Origin: Muricea muricata
Taxonomy: Eukaryota > Cnidaria > Anthozoa > Malacalcyonacea > Plexauridae
NCBI GenBank assembly: GCA_963855995.1
Contig: OY979731.1
Span: 5,798,942 to 5,862,941, forward strand
Reading direction: 5' to 3'
Length of the DNA: 64,000 bases
In this document: one piece after another, positions 34,527-48,913 of the stretch
Position numbering within the stretch: position 1 is the first letter of the stretch
How the letters are laid out: each line of letters starts with the position of its first letter
The notes under the pieces: model-generated
Seen by the model: only the letters and a program-made list of their open reading frames with translations
Databases searched by the model: none
Told to the model about the DNA's origin: nothing
Program-made: the position numbers and the translations under genes

Positions 34527-37500
34527 TTTGAGTATGTTTTTACTCTCAAATCGCTTTTAGAACGCTTAAAACGCGATTTTGATGCTTCTAAGATCGTTTC
34601 TTTTCAGTTTACAAGCAAGTTATAGGTTTCTCATTTCAACATGTTGTTTCATTCATCTCGATGGTTTGAGCGCCGAAAACATGATTGCCGACTTGCTAAG
34701 TTCTGCAATTTCCATTTAGAAGGTCTCTTTTAGGTCCGTGATTGCAGTACATCATTGCGCTAAACTCGTTCACTTTAGCACTGAAAACATTATTTTAAGC
34801 TTTAAAACGTCGCCGTGATCGATTTAAGACGGCAATTTTTTGTTGGTGATTTGAGCATGTTTTTACGCTCAAATCGCTTTTAGCACGCTTAAAACGCGAT
34901 TTTGATGGTTCTAAGGTCGTTTCTTTTGAGTTTACAAGCAAGTTATAGGTTTCACATTTCAACATGTTGTTTCGGTCATCTCGATGGTTTGAGCGCCGTA
35001 AACATGATTCTCGACTTGCTAAGTTCTGCAATATCCATTTAGAAGGTCTCTTTTAGATCCGTGATTGCAGTACATCATTGCGCTCAACTCGTTCACTTTA
35101 GCACTGAAAACCGCATTTTAAGCTGTAAAACGTCGCCGTGATCGATTTAAGACGGAAATTTTTAGTTAGTGATTTAAGCATGTTTTCACGCTCAAATCGC
35201 TTCTAGAAGGCTTAAAACGCGACGTTTATGGTTCTAAGATCGTTACTTTTCAGTTTACAAGCAAGTTATAGGTTTCACATTTCAACATGTTGTTTCGGTC
35301 ATCTCGATGGTTTGAGCGCCTAAAACATGATTCCCGACTTGCTAAGTTCTGCAAATTCCATTTAGAAAGTCTTTTTTAGGTCCGTGATTACAGTACAAGA
35401 TTGTGCTCAACTCATTCACTCTAGCACTAAAAACACCATTTTAAGCTCTAAAACGTCGCCGTGGTCGATTTAAAACGGCAATTTTTAGTTGGTGATTTGA
35501 GCATGTTTTCACGCTCAAATTACTTCTAGAACGCTTAAAACGCGATTTTGATGGTTCTAAGGTCGTTTCTTTTCAGTGTACAAGCAAGTTATAGGTTTCA
35601 CATTTCAACATGTTGTTTCGGTCATCTCGATGGTTTGAGCGCCAAAAACATGGTTCCCGACTTGCTAAGTTCTGCAATATCAAATTAGAAGGTCTTTTTT
35701 TAGAACCGTCATTGCAGTACATCATTGCGCTCAACTCGTTCACTTTAGCACTGAAAACAGCATTTCAAGCTGTAAAACGTCGATGTGATCGATTTAAGAC
35801 GGCAATTTTTAGTTAGTGATTTTAACATGTTTTCACGCTCAAATTGCTTCTAGAACGCTTAAAACGCGATTTTGATGGTTCTAAGATCGTTTCTTTTCAG
35901 TTTACAAGCAAGTTATAGGTTTCTCATTTCAACATGTTTTTTCATTCATCTCGATGGTTTGAGCGCCGAAATCATGATTCCCGACTTGGTAAGTTCTGCA
36001 AATTCCATTTAGAAGGTCTCTTTTAGGTCCGTGATTACAGTACATGATTGTGCTCAACTCATTCACTCTAGCACTAAAAACACCATTTTAAGCTCTAAAA
36101 CGTCGCCGTGGTCGATTTAAAACGGCAATTTTTAGTTGGTGATTTGAGCATGTTTTCACGCTCAAATTACTTCTAGAACGCTTAAAACGCGATTTTGATG
36201 GTTCTAAGGTCGTTTCTTTTCAGTGTACAAGCAAGTTATAGGTTTCACATTTCAACATGTTGTTTCGGTCATCTCGATGGTTTGAGCGCCAAAAACATGA
36301 TTCCCGACTTGCTAAGTTCTGCAATATCAAATTAGAAAGTCTTTTTTTAGAACCGTCATTGCAGTACATCATTGCGCTCAACTCGTTCACTTTAGCACTG
36401 AAAACAGCATTTCAAGCTGAAAACGTCGATGTGATCGCTTTAAGACGGCAATTTTTAGTTAGTGATTTTAACATGTTTTCACGCTCAAATTGCTTCTAGA
36501 ACGCTTAAAACGCGATTTTGATGGTTCTAAGATCGTTTCTTTTCAGTTTACAAGCAAGTTATAGGTTTCTCATTTCAACATGTTTTTTCATTCATCTCGA
36601 TGGTTTGAGCGCCGAAATCATGATTCCCGACTTGGTATGTTCTGCAAATTCCATTTAGAAGGTCTCTTTTAGGTCCGTGATTGCAGTACATCATTGCGCT
36701 CAACTCGTTCACTAAAGGAATAAAAACACCATTTTAAGCTCTAAAACGTCGCCGTGGTCGATTTAAGACGGCAATTTTAAGTTGGTGATTTGAGCATGTT
36801 TTCACGCTCAAATTCCTTCTAGAACGCTTAAAACGCGATTTTGATGGTTCTAAGGTCGTTTCTTTTCAGTTTACAAGCAAGTTATAGGTTTCACATTTCA
36901 ACATGTTGTTTCGGTCATCTCGATGGTTTGAGCGCCGAAAACATGATTCCCGACTTGATAAGTTCTTCAATATCAAATTAGAAGGTCTTTTTTAAGATCC
37001 GTCATTGCAGTACATCATTGCGCTCAACTCGTTCACTTTAGCACTGAAAACAGCATTTTAAGCTGTAAAACGTCGATGTGATCGATTTAAGACGGCAATT
37101 TTTAGTTAGTGATTTGACCATGTTTTCCCGCTCAAATCGCTTCTAGAACGCTTAAAACGCGATTTTGATGCTTCTAAGATCGTTTCTTTTCAGTTTACAA
37201 GAAAGTTATAGGTTTCTCATTTCAACATGTTGTGTCATTCATCTCGATGGTTTGAGCGCCGAAATCATGATTCCCGACTTGGTAAGTTCTGCAATTTCCA
37301 TTTAGAAGGTCTCTTTTAGGTCCCTGATTGCAGTACATCATTGCGCTCAACTCGTTCGTTCTAGCACTAAAAACACCATTTTAAGCTCTAAAACGTCGCC
37401 GTGGTCGATTTAAGATAGCAATTTTTAGTTGGTGATTTGAGCATGTTTTTACGCTCAAATCGCTTTTTGAGCGCTTAAAACGCGATTTTGATGGTTCTAA

Positions 37501-39369
37501 GGTCGTTTCTTTTGAGTTTACAAGCAAGTTATAGGTTTCTCATTTCAACATGTTATTTCGCTCATCTCGATGGTTTTAGCGCCGAAAACATGATTCCCGA
37601 CTTGCTAAGTTCTGCAAATTCCATTTAGAAGGTCTCTTTTAGGTCCGTGATTGCAGTACATCATTGCGCTAAACTCGTTCACTTTAGCACTGAAAACATT
37701 ATTTTAAGCTTTAAAACGTCGCCGTGATCGATTTAAGACGGCAATTTTTAGGTGGTGATTTGAGTATCTTTTTACTCTCAAATCGCTTTTAGAACGCTTA
37801 AAACGCGATTTTGATGCTTCTAAGATCGTTTCTTTTCAGTTTACAAGCAAGTTATAGGTTTCTCATTTCAACATGTTGTTTCATTCATCTCGATGGTTTG
37901 AGCGCCGAAAACATGATTGCCGACTTGCTAAGTTCTGCAATTTCCATTTAGAAGGTCTCTTTTAGGTCCGTGATTGCAGTACATCATTGCGCTCAACTCG
38001 TTCACTTTAGCACTGAAAACATTATTTTAAGCTTTAAAACGTCGCCGTGATCGATTTAAGACGGCAATTTTTGGTGGTGATTTGAGTATGTTTTCACGCT
38101 CAAATCGCTTCCAGAACGCTTAAAACGCGACTTTGATGGTTCTAAGATCGTTTCTTTTCAGTTTACAAGCAAGTTATGGGTTTCTCATTTCAACATGTTA
38201 TTTCGCTCATTTCGATGGTTTGAGCGCCGTAAACATGATTGCCGACTTGCTAAGTTCTTCAATTTCCATTTAGAAGGTCTCTTTTAGATCCGTGATTGCA
38301 GTACATCATTGCGCTCAACTCGTTCACTTTAGCACTGAAAACAGCATTTTAAGCTGTAAAATGTCGCCGTGATCGATTTAAGACGGCAATTTTTAGTTAG
38401 TGATTTGCGCATGTTTTCACGCTAAAATCGCTTCTAGAACGCTTAAAACGCGATTTTGATGGTTCTAAGATTTTTCTTTTCAGTTTACAAGCAAATTATA
38501 GGTTTCTCATTTCAACATGTTGTTTCGCTCTTCTCGATGGTTTGAGCGCAGAAAACATGATTCCCGACTTGCTAAGTTCTGCAATATCCATTTAGAAGGC
38601 CTCTTTCAGATCCGTGATTGCAGTACATCATTGCGCTCAACTCGTTCACTTTAGCACTGAAAAAAGCATTTTAAGCTGTAAAACGTCGCCGTTATCGATT
38701 TAAGACGGCAATTTATAGTTAGTTATTTGAACATGTTTTTACGCTCAAATCGCTTTTAGAAGGCTTAAAACGCGATTTTGATGGTTCTAAGATCGTTTCT
38801 TTTCAGTTTACAATCAAGTTATAGGTTTCTCATTCAACATGTTGTTTCGCTCATCTCGATGGTTTGAGCGCCGAAAACATGATTTCCGACTTGCTAAGTT
38901 GTGCAAATTCCATTTAGAATGTCTCTTTTAGGTCCGTGATTGCAGTACATCATTGCGCTCAACTCGTTCACTTTAGCACTGAAAACATTATTTAAGCTTT
39001 AAAACGTCGCCGTGATCGATTTAAGACGGCAATTTTTAGGTGGTGATTTGAGTATGTTTTTACTCTCAAATCGCTTCCAGAACGCTTAAAACGCGATTTT
39101 GATGGTTCTAAGATCGTTTCTTTTCAGTTTACAAGCAAGTTATGGGTCTCTCATTTCAACATGTTATTTCGCTCAATTCGATGGTTTGAGCGCCGTAAAC
39201 ATGATTGCCGACTTGCTAAGTTCTGCAATTTCCATTTAGAAGGTCTCTTTTAGATCCGTGGTTGCAGTACATCATTGCGCTCAACTCGTTCACTTTAGCA
39301 CTGAAAACAGCATTTTAAGCTGTAAAACGTCGCCGTGATCGATTTAAGACGGCAATTTTTAGTTAGTGA
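34527..39369. repeat. Higher-order repeat A, copy 3 (15 monomers, 4,843 bp)
   Basis: Third unit. It ends where AGGTGGTGGTTTGAG is replaced by AGTTAGTGATTTGAG at 39,361-39,375, so the array contains three full copies and no intact fourth. A private difference is CTTGATAAGTTCTTCAAT near 36,955, where the other copies have CTTGCTAAGTTCTGCAAT. Confidence 0.92.
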
Positions 39370-42300
39370 TTTGAGCATGTTTTCACGCTAAAATCGCTTC
39401 TAGAACGCTTAAAACGCGATTTTGATGGTTCTAAGATCGTTTCTTTTCAGTTTACAAGCAAGTTATAGGTTTCTCATTTCAACATGTTGTTTCGGTCATC
39501 TCGATGGTTTGAGCGCCTAAAACATGATTCCCGCCTTGCTAAGTTCTGCAAATTCCATTTAGAAAGTCTTTTTTAGGTCCGTGATTACAGTACATGATTG
39601 TGCTCAACTCGTTCACTCTAGCACTAAAAACACCATTTTAAGCCCTAAAACGTCGCCGTGGTCGATTTAAGACGGCAATTTTTAGTTGGTAATTTGAGCA
39701 TGTTTTCACGCTCAAATCGCTTCTAGAACGCTTAAAACGCGATTTTGATGGTTCTAAGGTCGTTTCTTTTGAGTTTACAAGCAAGTTATAGGTTTCACAT
39801 TTCAACATGTTGTTTCGGTCATCTCGATGGTTTGACCGCCGTAAACATGATTCTCGACTTGCTAAGTTCTGCAATATCCATTTAGAAGGTCTCTTTTAGA
39901 TCCGTGATTGCAGTACATCATTGCGCTCAACTCGTTCACTTTAGCACTGAAAACCGCATTTTAAGCTGTAAAACGTCGCCGTGATCGATTTAAGACGGAA
40001 ATTTTTAGTTAGTGATTTAAGCATGTTTTCACGCTCAAATCGCTTCTAGAAGGCTTAAAACGCGACGTTTATGGTTCTAAGATCGTTACTTTTCAGTTTA
40101 CAAGCAAGTTATAGGTTTCACATTTCAACATGTTGTTTCGGTCATCTCGATGGTTTGAGCGCCTAAAACATGATTCCCGACTTGCTAAGTTCTGCAAATT
40201 CCATTTAGAAAGTCTTTTTTAGGTCCGTGATTACAGTACATGATTGTGCTCAACTCATTCACTCTAGCACTAAAAACACCATTTTAAGCTCTAAAACGTC
40301 GCCGTGGTCGATTTAAAACGGCAATTTTTAGTTGGTGATTTGAGCATGTTTTCACGCTCAAATTACTTCTAGAACGCTTAAAACGCGATTTTGATGGTTC
40401 TAAGGTCGTTTCTTTTCAGTGTACAAGCAAGTTATAGGTTTCACATTTCAACATGTTGTTTCGGTCATCTCGATGGTTTGAGCGCCAAAAACATGATTCC
40501 CGACTTGCTAAGTTCTGCAATATCAAATTAGAAAATCTTTTTTTAGAACCGTCATTGCAGTACATCATTGCGCTCAACTCGTTCACTTTAGCACTGAAAA
40601 CAGCATTTTAAGCTGTAAAACGTCGATGTGATCGATTTAAGACGGCAATTTTTAGTTAGTGATTTTAACATGTTTTCACGCTCAAATTGCTTCTAGAACG
40701 CTTAAAACGCGATTTTGATGGTTCTAAGATCGTTTCTTTTCAGTTTACAAGCAAGTTATAGGTTTTTCATTTCAACATGTTTTTTCATTCATCTCGATGG
40801 TTTGAGCGCCGAAATCATGATTCCCGACTTGCTAAGTTCTGCAATTTCCATTTAGAAGGTCTCTTTTAGATCCGTGGTTGCAGTACATCATTGCGCTCAA
40901 CTCGTTCACTTTAGCACTGAAAACAGCATTTTAAGCTGTAAAACGTCGCCGTGATCGATTTAAGACGGCAATTTTTAGTTAGTGATTTGAGCATGTTTTC
41001 ACGCTAAAATCGCTTCTAGAACGCTTAAAACGCGATTTTGATGGTTCTAAGATCGTTTCTTTTCAGTTTACAAGCAAGTTATAGGTTTCTCATTTCAACA
41101 TGTTGTTTCGGTCATCTCGATGGTTTGAGCGCCTAAAACATGATTCCCGCCTTGCTAAGTTCTGCAAATTCCATTTAGAAAGTCTTTTTTAGGTCCGTGA
41201 TTACAGTACATGATTGTGCTCAACTCGTTCACTCTAGCACTAAAAACACCATTTTAAGCCCTAAAACGTCGCCGTGGTCGATTTAAGACGGCAATTTTTA
41301 GTTGGTAATTTGAGCATGTTTTCACGCTCAAATCGCTTCTAGAACGCTTAAAACGCGATTTTGATGGTTCTAAGGTCGTTTCTTTTGAGTTTACAAGCAA
41401 GTTATAGGTTTCACATTTCAACATGTTGTTTCGGTCATCTCGATGGTTTGACCGCCGTAAACATGATTCTCGACTTGCTAAGTTCTGCAATATCCATTTA
41501 GAAGGTCTCTTTTAGATCCGTGATTGCAGTACATCATTGCGCTCAACTCGTTCACTTTAGCACTGAAAACCGCATTTTAAGCTGTAAAACGTCGCCGTGA
41601 TCGATTTAAGACGGAAATTTTTAGTTAGTGATTTAAGCATGTTTTCACGCTCAAATCGCTTCTAGAAGGCTTAAAACGCGACGTTTATGGTTCTAAGATC
41701 GTTACTTTTCAGTTTACAAGCAAGTTATAGGTTTCACATTTCAACATGTTGTTTCGGTCATCTCGATGGTTTGAGCGCCTAAAACATGATTCCCGACTTG
41801 CTAAGTTCTGCAAATTCCATTTAGAAAGTCTTTTTTAGGTCCGTGATTACAGTACATGATTGTGCTCAACTCATTCACTCTAGCACTAAAAACACCATTT
41901 TAAGCTCTAAAACGTCGCCGTGGTCGATTTAAAACGGCAATTTTTAGTTGGTGATTTGAGCATGTTTTCACGCTCAAATTACTTCTAGAACGCTTAAAAC
42001 GCGATTTTGATGGTTCTAAGGTCGTTTCTTTTCAGTGTACAAGCAAGTTATAGGTTTCACATTTCAACATGTTGTTTCGGTCATCTCGATGGTTTGAGCG
42101 CCAAAAACATGATTCCCGACTTGCTAAGTTCTGCAATATCAAATTAGAAAATCTTTTTTTAGAACCGTCATTGCAGTACATCATTGCGCTCAACTCGTTC
42201 ACTTTAGCACTGAAAACAGCATTTCAAGCTGTAAAACGTCGATGTGATCGATTTAAGACGGCAATTTTTAGTTAGTGATTTTAACATGTTTTCACGCTCA

Positions 42301-45300
42301 AATTGCTTCTAGAACGCTTAAAACGCGATTTTGATGGTTCTAAGATCGTTTCTTTTCAGTTTACAAGCAAGTTATAGGTTTTTCATTTCAACATGTTTTT
42401 TCATTCATCTCGATGGTTTGAGCGCCGAAATCATGATTCCCGACTTGGTAAGTTCTGCAAATTCCATTTAGAAGGTCTCTTTTAGGTCCGTGATTACAGT
42501 ACATGATTGTGCTCAACTCATTCACTCTAGCACTAAAAACACCATTTTAAGCTCTAAAACGTCGCCGTGGTCGATTTAAAACGGCAATTTTTAGTTGGTG
42601 ATTTGAACATGTTTTCACGCTCAAATTACTTCTAGAACGCTTAAAACGCGATTTTGATGGTTCTAAGGTCGTTTCTTTTGAGTTTACAAGCAAGTTATAG
42701 GTTTCACATTTCAACATGTTGTTTCGGTCATCTCGATGGTTTGACCGCCGTAAACATGATTCTCGACTTGCTAAGTTCTGCAATATCCATTTAGAAGGTC
42801 TCTTTTAGATCCGTGATTGCAGTACATCATTGCGCTCAACTCGTTCACTTTAGCACTGAAAACCGCATTTTAAGCTGTAAAACGTCGCCGTGATCGATTT
42901 AAGACGGAAATTTTTAGTTAGTGATTTAAGCATGTTTTCACGCTCAAATCGCTTCTAGAAGGCTTAAAACGCGACGTTTATGGTTCTAAGATCGTTACTT
43001 TTCAGTTTACAAGCAAGTTATAGGTTTCACATTTCAACATGTTGTTTCGGTCATCTCGATGGTTTGAGCGCCTAAAACATGATTCCCGACTTGCTAAGTT
43101 CTGCAAATTCCATTTAGAAAGTCTTTTTTAGGTCCGTGATTACAGTACATGATTGTGCTCAACTCATTCACTCTAGCACTAAAAACACCATTTTAAGCTC
43201 TAAAACGTCGCCGTGGTCGATTTAAAACGGCAATTTTTAGTTGGTGATTTGAGCATGTTTTCACGCTCAAATTACTTCTAGAACGCTTAAAACGCGATTT
43301 TGATGGTTCTAAGGTCGTTTCTTTTCAGTGTACAAGCAAGTTATAGGTTTCACATTTCAACATGTTGTTTCGGTCATCTCGATGGTTTGAGCGCCAAAAA
43401 CATGATTCCCGACTTGCTAAGTTCTGCAATATCAAATTAGAAAATCTTTTTTTAGAACCGTCATTGCAGTACATCATTGCGCTCAACTCGTTCACTTTAG
43501 CACTGAAAACAGCATTTCAAGCTGTAAAACGTCGATGTGATCGATTTAAGACGGCAATTTTTAGTTAGTGATTTTAACATGTTTTCACGCTCAAATTGCT
43601 TCTAAACGCTTAAAACGCGATTTTGATGGTTCTAAGATCGTTTCTTTTCAGTTTACAAGCAAGTTATAGGTTTTTCATTTCAACATGTTTTTTCATTCAT
43701 CTCGATGGTTTGAGCGCCGAAATCATGATTCCCGACTTGGTAAGTTCTGCAAATTCCATTTAGAAGGTCTCTTTTAGGTCCGTGATTACAGTACATGATT
43801 GTGCTCAACTCATTCACTCTAGCACTAAAAACACCATTTTAAGCTCTAAAACGTCGCCGTGGTCGATTTAAAACGGCAATTTTTAGTTGGTGATTTGAAC
43901 ATGTTTTCACGCTCAAATTACTTCTAGAACGCTTAAAACGCGATTTTGATGGTTCTAAGGTCGTTTTTTTTCAGTGTACAAGCAAGTTATAGGTTTCACA
44001 TTTCAACATGTTGTTTCGGTCATCTCGATGGTTTGACCGCCAAAAACATGATTCCCGACTTGCTAAGTTCTGCAATATCAAATTAGAAAGTCTTTTTTTA
44101 GAACCGTCATTGCAGTACATCATTGCGCTCAACTCGTTCACTTTAGCACTGAAAACAGCATTTCAAGCTGTAAAACGTCGATGTGATCGATTTAAGACGG
44201 CAATTTTTAGTTAGTGATTTTAACATGTTTTCACGCTCAAATTGCTTCTGGAACGCTTAAAACGCGATTTTGATGGTTCTAAGATCGTTTCTTTTCAGTT
44301 TACAAGCAAGTTATAGGTTTCTCATTTCAACATGTTTTTTCATTCATCTCGACGGTTTGAGCGCCGAAATCATGATTCCCGACTTGGTATGTTCTGCAAA
44401 TTCCATTTAGAAGGTCTCTTTTAGGTCCGTGATTGCAGTACATCATTGCGCTCAACTCGTTCACTATAGGACTAAAAACACCATTTTAAGCTCTAAAACG
44501 TCGCCGTGGTCGATTTATGACGGCAATTTTAAGTTGGTGATTTGAGCATGTTTTCACGCTCAAATTCCTTCTAGAACGCTTAAAACGCGATTTTGATGGT
44601 TCTAAGGTCGTTTCTTTTCAGTTTACAAGCAAGTTATAGGTTTCACATTTCAACATGTTGTTTCGGTCATCTCGATGGTTTGAGCGCCGAAAACATGATT
44701 CCCGACTTGCTAAGTTCTGCAATATCAAATTAGAAGGTCTTTTTTAAGATCCGTCATTGCAGTACATCATTGCGCTCAACTCGTTCACTTTAGCACTGAA
44801 AACAGCATTTTAAGCTGTAAAACGTCGATGTGATCGATTTAAGACGGCAATTTTTATTTAGTGATTTGACCATGTTTTCCCGCTCAAATCGCTTCTAGAA
44901 CGCTTAAAACGCGATTTTGATGCTTCTAAGATCGTTTCTTTTCAGTTTACAAGAAAGTTATAGGTTTCTCATTTCAACATGTTGTGTCATTCATCTCGAT
45001 GGTTTGAGCGCCGAAATCATGATTCCCAACTTGGTAAGTTTTGCAATTTCCATTTAGAAGGTCTCTTTTAGGTCCCTGATTGCAGTACATCATTGCGCTC
45101 AACTCGTTCGTTCTAGCACTAAAAACACCATTTTAAGCTCTAAAACGTCGCCGTGGTCGATTTAAGATAGCAATTTTTAGTTGGTGATTTGAGCATGTTT
45201 TTACGCTCAAATCGCTTTTTGAGCGCTTAAAACGCGATTTTGATGGTTCTAAGGTCGTTTCTTTTGAGTTTACAAGCAAGTTATAGGTTTCTCATTTCAA

Positions 45301-46700
45301 CATGTTATTTCGCTCATCTCGATGGTTTTAGCGCCGAAAACATGATTCCCGACTTGCTAAGTTCTGCAAATTCCATTTAGAAGGTCTCTTTTAGGTCCGT
45401 GATTGCAGTACATCATTGCGCTAAACTCGTTCACTTTAGCACTGAAAACATTATTTTAAGCTTTAAAACGTCGCCGTGATCGATTTAAGACGGCAATTTT
45501 TAGGTGGTGATTTGAGTATCTTTTTACTCTCAAATCGCTTTTAGAACGCTTAAAACGCGATTTTGATGCTTCTAAGATCGTTTCTTTTCAGTTTACAAGC
45601 AAGTTATAGGTTTCTCATTTCAACATGTTGTTTCATTCATCTCGATGGTTTGAGCGCCGAAAACATGATTGCCGACTTGCTAAGTTCTGCAATTTCCATT
45701 TAGAAGGTCTCTTTTAGGTCCGTGATTGCAGTACATCATTGCGCTCAACTCGTTCACTTTAGCACTGAAAACATTATTTTAAGCTTTAAAACGTCGCCGT
45801 GATCGATTTAAGACGGCAATTTTTGGTGGTGATTTGAGTATGTTTTCACGCTCAAATCGCTTCCAGAACGCTTAAAACGCGACTTTGATGGTTCTAAGAT
45901 CGTTTCTTTTCAGTTTACAAGCAAGTTATGGGTTTCTCATTTCAACATGTTATTTCGCTCATTTCGATGGTTTGAGCGCCGTAAACATGATTGCCGACTT
46001 GCTAAGTTCTTCAATTTCCATTTAGAAGGTCTCTTTAGATCCGTGATTGCAGTACATCATTGCGCTCAACTCGTTCACTTTAGCACTGAAAACAGCATTT
46101 TAAGCTGTAAAACGTCGCCGTGATCGATTTAAGACGGCAATTTTTAGTTAGTGATTTGCGCATGTTTTCACGCTAAAATCGCTTCTAGAACGCTTAAAAC
46201 GCGATTTTGATGGTTCTAAGATTTTTCTTTTCAGTTTACAAGCAAATTATAGGTTTCTCATTTCAACATGTTGTTTCGCTCTTCTCGATGGTTTGAGCGC
46301 AGAAAACATGATTCCCGACTTGCTAAGTTCTGCAATATCCATTTAGAAGGCCTCTTTCAGATCCGTGATTGCAGTACATCATTGCGCTCAACTCGTTCAC
46401 TTTAGCACTGAAAAAAGCATTTTAAGCTGTAAAACGTCGCCGTTATCGATTTAAGACGGCAATTTATAGTTAGTTATTTGAACATGTTTTTACGCTCAAA
46501 TCCCTTTTAGAAGGCTTAAAACGCGATTTTGATGGTTCTAAGATCGTTTCTTTTCAGTTTACAATCAAGTTATAGGTTTCTCATTCAACATGTTGTTTCG
46601 CTCATCTCGATGGTTTGAGCGCCGAAAACATGATTTCCGACTTGCTAAGTTGTGCAAATTCCATTTAGAATATCTCTTTTAGGTCCGTGATTGCAGTACA
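39370..46700. repeat. Rearranged A-like tail with 5- and 4-monomer duplications
   Basis: Monomers are of the A types but the order is expanded. A 5-monomer step of 1,616 bp links 39,638 with 41,254, and a 4-monomer step of 1,293 bp links 41,254 with 42,547 and 42,069 with 43,362. From about 44.2 kb the order follows the right part of the A unit again (about 36.5-38.9 kb, offset about 7,750 bp, 24 monomers). It therefore behaves as a fourth A copy enlarged by internal duplication. Confidence 0.8.
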
Positions 46701-46739
46701 TCATTGCGCTCAACTCGTTCACTTTAGCACTGAAAACAT

Positions 46740-48680
46740 TATTTTAAGCTTTAAAACGTCGCCGTGATCGATTTAAGACGGCAATTTTTAGGTGGTGATT
46801 TGAGTATGTTTTTACTCTCAAATCGCTTCCAGAACGCTTAAAATGCGATTTTGATGGTTCTAAGATCGTTTCTTTTCAGTTTACAAGCAAGTTATGGGTT
46901 TCTCATTTCAACATGTTATTTCGCTCATCTCGATGATTTGAGCGCCGAAAACATGATTCTTGACTTGCTAAGTTCTGCAAATTCCATTTAGAAGGTCTCT
47001 TTTAGGTCCGTGATTGCAGTACATCATTGCGCTCAACTCGTTCAATTTAGCACTGAAAAAATTATTTTAAGCTTTAAAACGTTGCCGTGATCGATTTAAG
47101 ACGGCAATTTTTAGTTAGTGATTTGAGCATGTTTTCACTTTAAAATCGCTTCTAGAACGCTTAAAACGCGATTTTGATGGTTCTAAGATCGTTTCTTTTC
47201 AGTTTACAAGCAAGTTATGGGTTTCTCATTTCAACATGTTGTTTCGCTCATCTCGATGGTTTGAGCGCAGAAAACATGATTCCCGACTTGCTAAGTTCTG
47301 CAATTTCTATTTAGAAGGTCTCTTTTAGGTCCCTGATTACAGTACATGATTGTGCTCAACTCGTTCACTCTAGCACTAAAAAAACCATTTTAAGCTCTAA
47401 AACGTCGCCGTGGTCGATTTAAGACGGATATTTTTAGTTGGTGATTTGAGCATGTTTACACGCTAGAATCGCTTCTAGAACGCTTAAAACGCGATTTTGG
47501 TGGTTCTAAGGTCGTTTCTTTTGAGTTTACAAGCAAGTTATAGGTTTCACATTTCAACATGTTGTTTCGGTCATCTCGATGGTTTGAGCGCCAAAAACAT
47601 GATTCCCGACTTGCTAAGTTCTGCAATATCCATTTAGAAGGTCTCTTTTAAATCCGTGATTGCAGTACATCATTGCGCTCAACTCGTTCACTTTAGCACT
47701 GAAAACATTATTTTAAGCTTTAAAACGTCGCCGTGATCGATTTAAGACGGCAATTTTTAGGTGGTGATTTGAGTATGTTTTTACTCTCAAATCGCTTCCA
47801 GAACGCTTAAAATGCGATTTTGATGGTTCTAAGATCGTTTCTTTTCAGTTTACAAGCAAGTTATGGGTTTCTCATTTCAACATGTTATTTCGCTCATCTC
47901 GATGATTTGAGCGCCGAAAACATGATTCTTGACTTGCTAAGTTCTGCAAATTCCATTTAGAAGGTCTCTTTTAGGTCCGTGATTGCAGTACATCATTGCG
48001 CTCAACTCGTTCAATTTAGCACTGAAAAAATTATTTTAAGCTTTAAAACGTTGCCGTGATCGATTTAAGACGGCAATTTTTAGTTAGTGATTTGAGCATG
48101 TTTTCACTTTAAAATCGCTTCTAGAACGCTTAAAACGCGATTTTGATGGTTCTAAGATCGTTTCTTTTCAGTTTACAAGCAAGTTATGGGTTTCTCATTT
48201 CAACATGTTGTTTCGCTCATCTCGATGGTTTGAGCGCAGAAAACATGATTCCCGACTTGCTAAGTTCTGCAATTTCTATTTAGAAGGTCTCTTTTAGGTC
48301 CCTGATTACAGTACATGATTGTGCTCAACTCGTTCACTCTAGCACTAAAAAAACCATTTTAAGCTCTAAAACGTCGCCGTGGTCGATTTAAGACGGATAT
48401 TTTTAGTTGGTGATTTGAGCATGTTTACACGCTAGAATCGCTTCTAGAACGCTTAAAACGCGATTTTGGTGGTTCTAAGGTCGTTTCTTTTGAGTTTACA
48501 AGCAAGTTATAGGTTTCACATTTCAACATGTTGTTTCGGTCACCTCGATGGCTTGAGCGCCGAAAACATGATTCCGCACTTGCTAAGTTCTGCAATATCA
48601 AATTGGAAGGTCTCTTTTAGATCCGTGATTGCAGTATATCATTGCGCTCAACTCGTTCACTTTAGCACTGAAAACATTAT
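46740..48680. repeat. Tandem 3-monomer duplication, offset 969 bp
   Basis: Two adjacent three-monomer copies share AAAATGCGATTTTG (46,840 and 47,809), CTCGATGATTTGAGCG, AAACGTTGCCGTG and the CATGTTTACACGCTAGAATC variant. The third monomer of each copy differs at its end: the first has GGTTTGAGCGCCAAAAAC and the second GGCTTGAGCGCCGAAAAC. Confidence 0.8.
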
Positions 48681-48913
48681 TTTAAGCTTTAAAACGTCGC
48701 CGTGATCGATTTAAGACGGAAATTTTTAGGTGGTGATTTGAGTATGTTTTCACGCTCAAATCGCTTCCAGAACGCTTAAAACGCGATTTTGATGGTTCTA
48801 AGATCGTTTCTTTTCAGTTTACAAGCAAGTTATGGGTTTCTCATTTCAACATGTTATTTCGCTCAATTCGATGGTTTGAGCGCCGTAAACATGATTGCCG
48901 ACTTGCTAAGTTC

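Noticed and set aside
24841-39369. Three copies of unit A as an assembly artefact
   Set aside because: Each copy shows private substitutions (near 25,587, 33,185 and 36,955), which argues for real separate copies; exact copy number still depends on long-read support.
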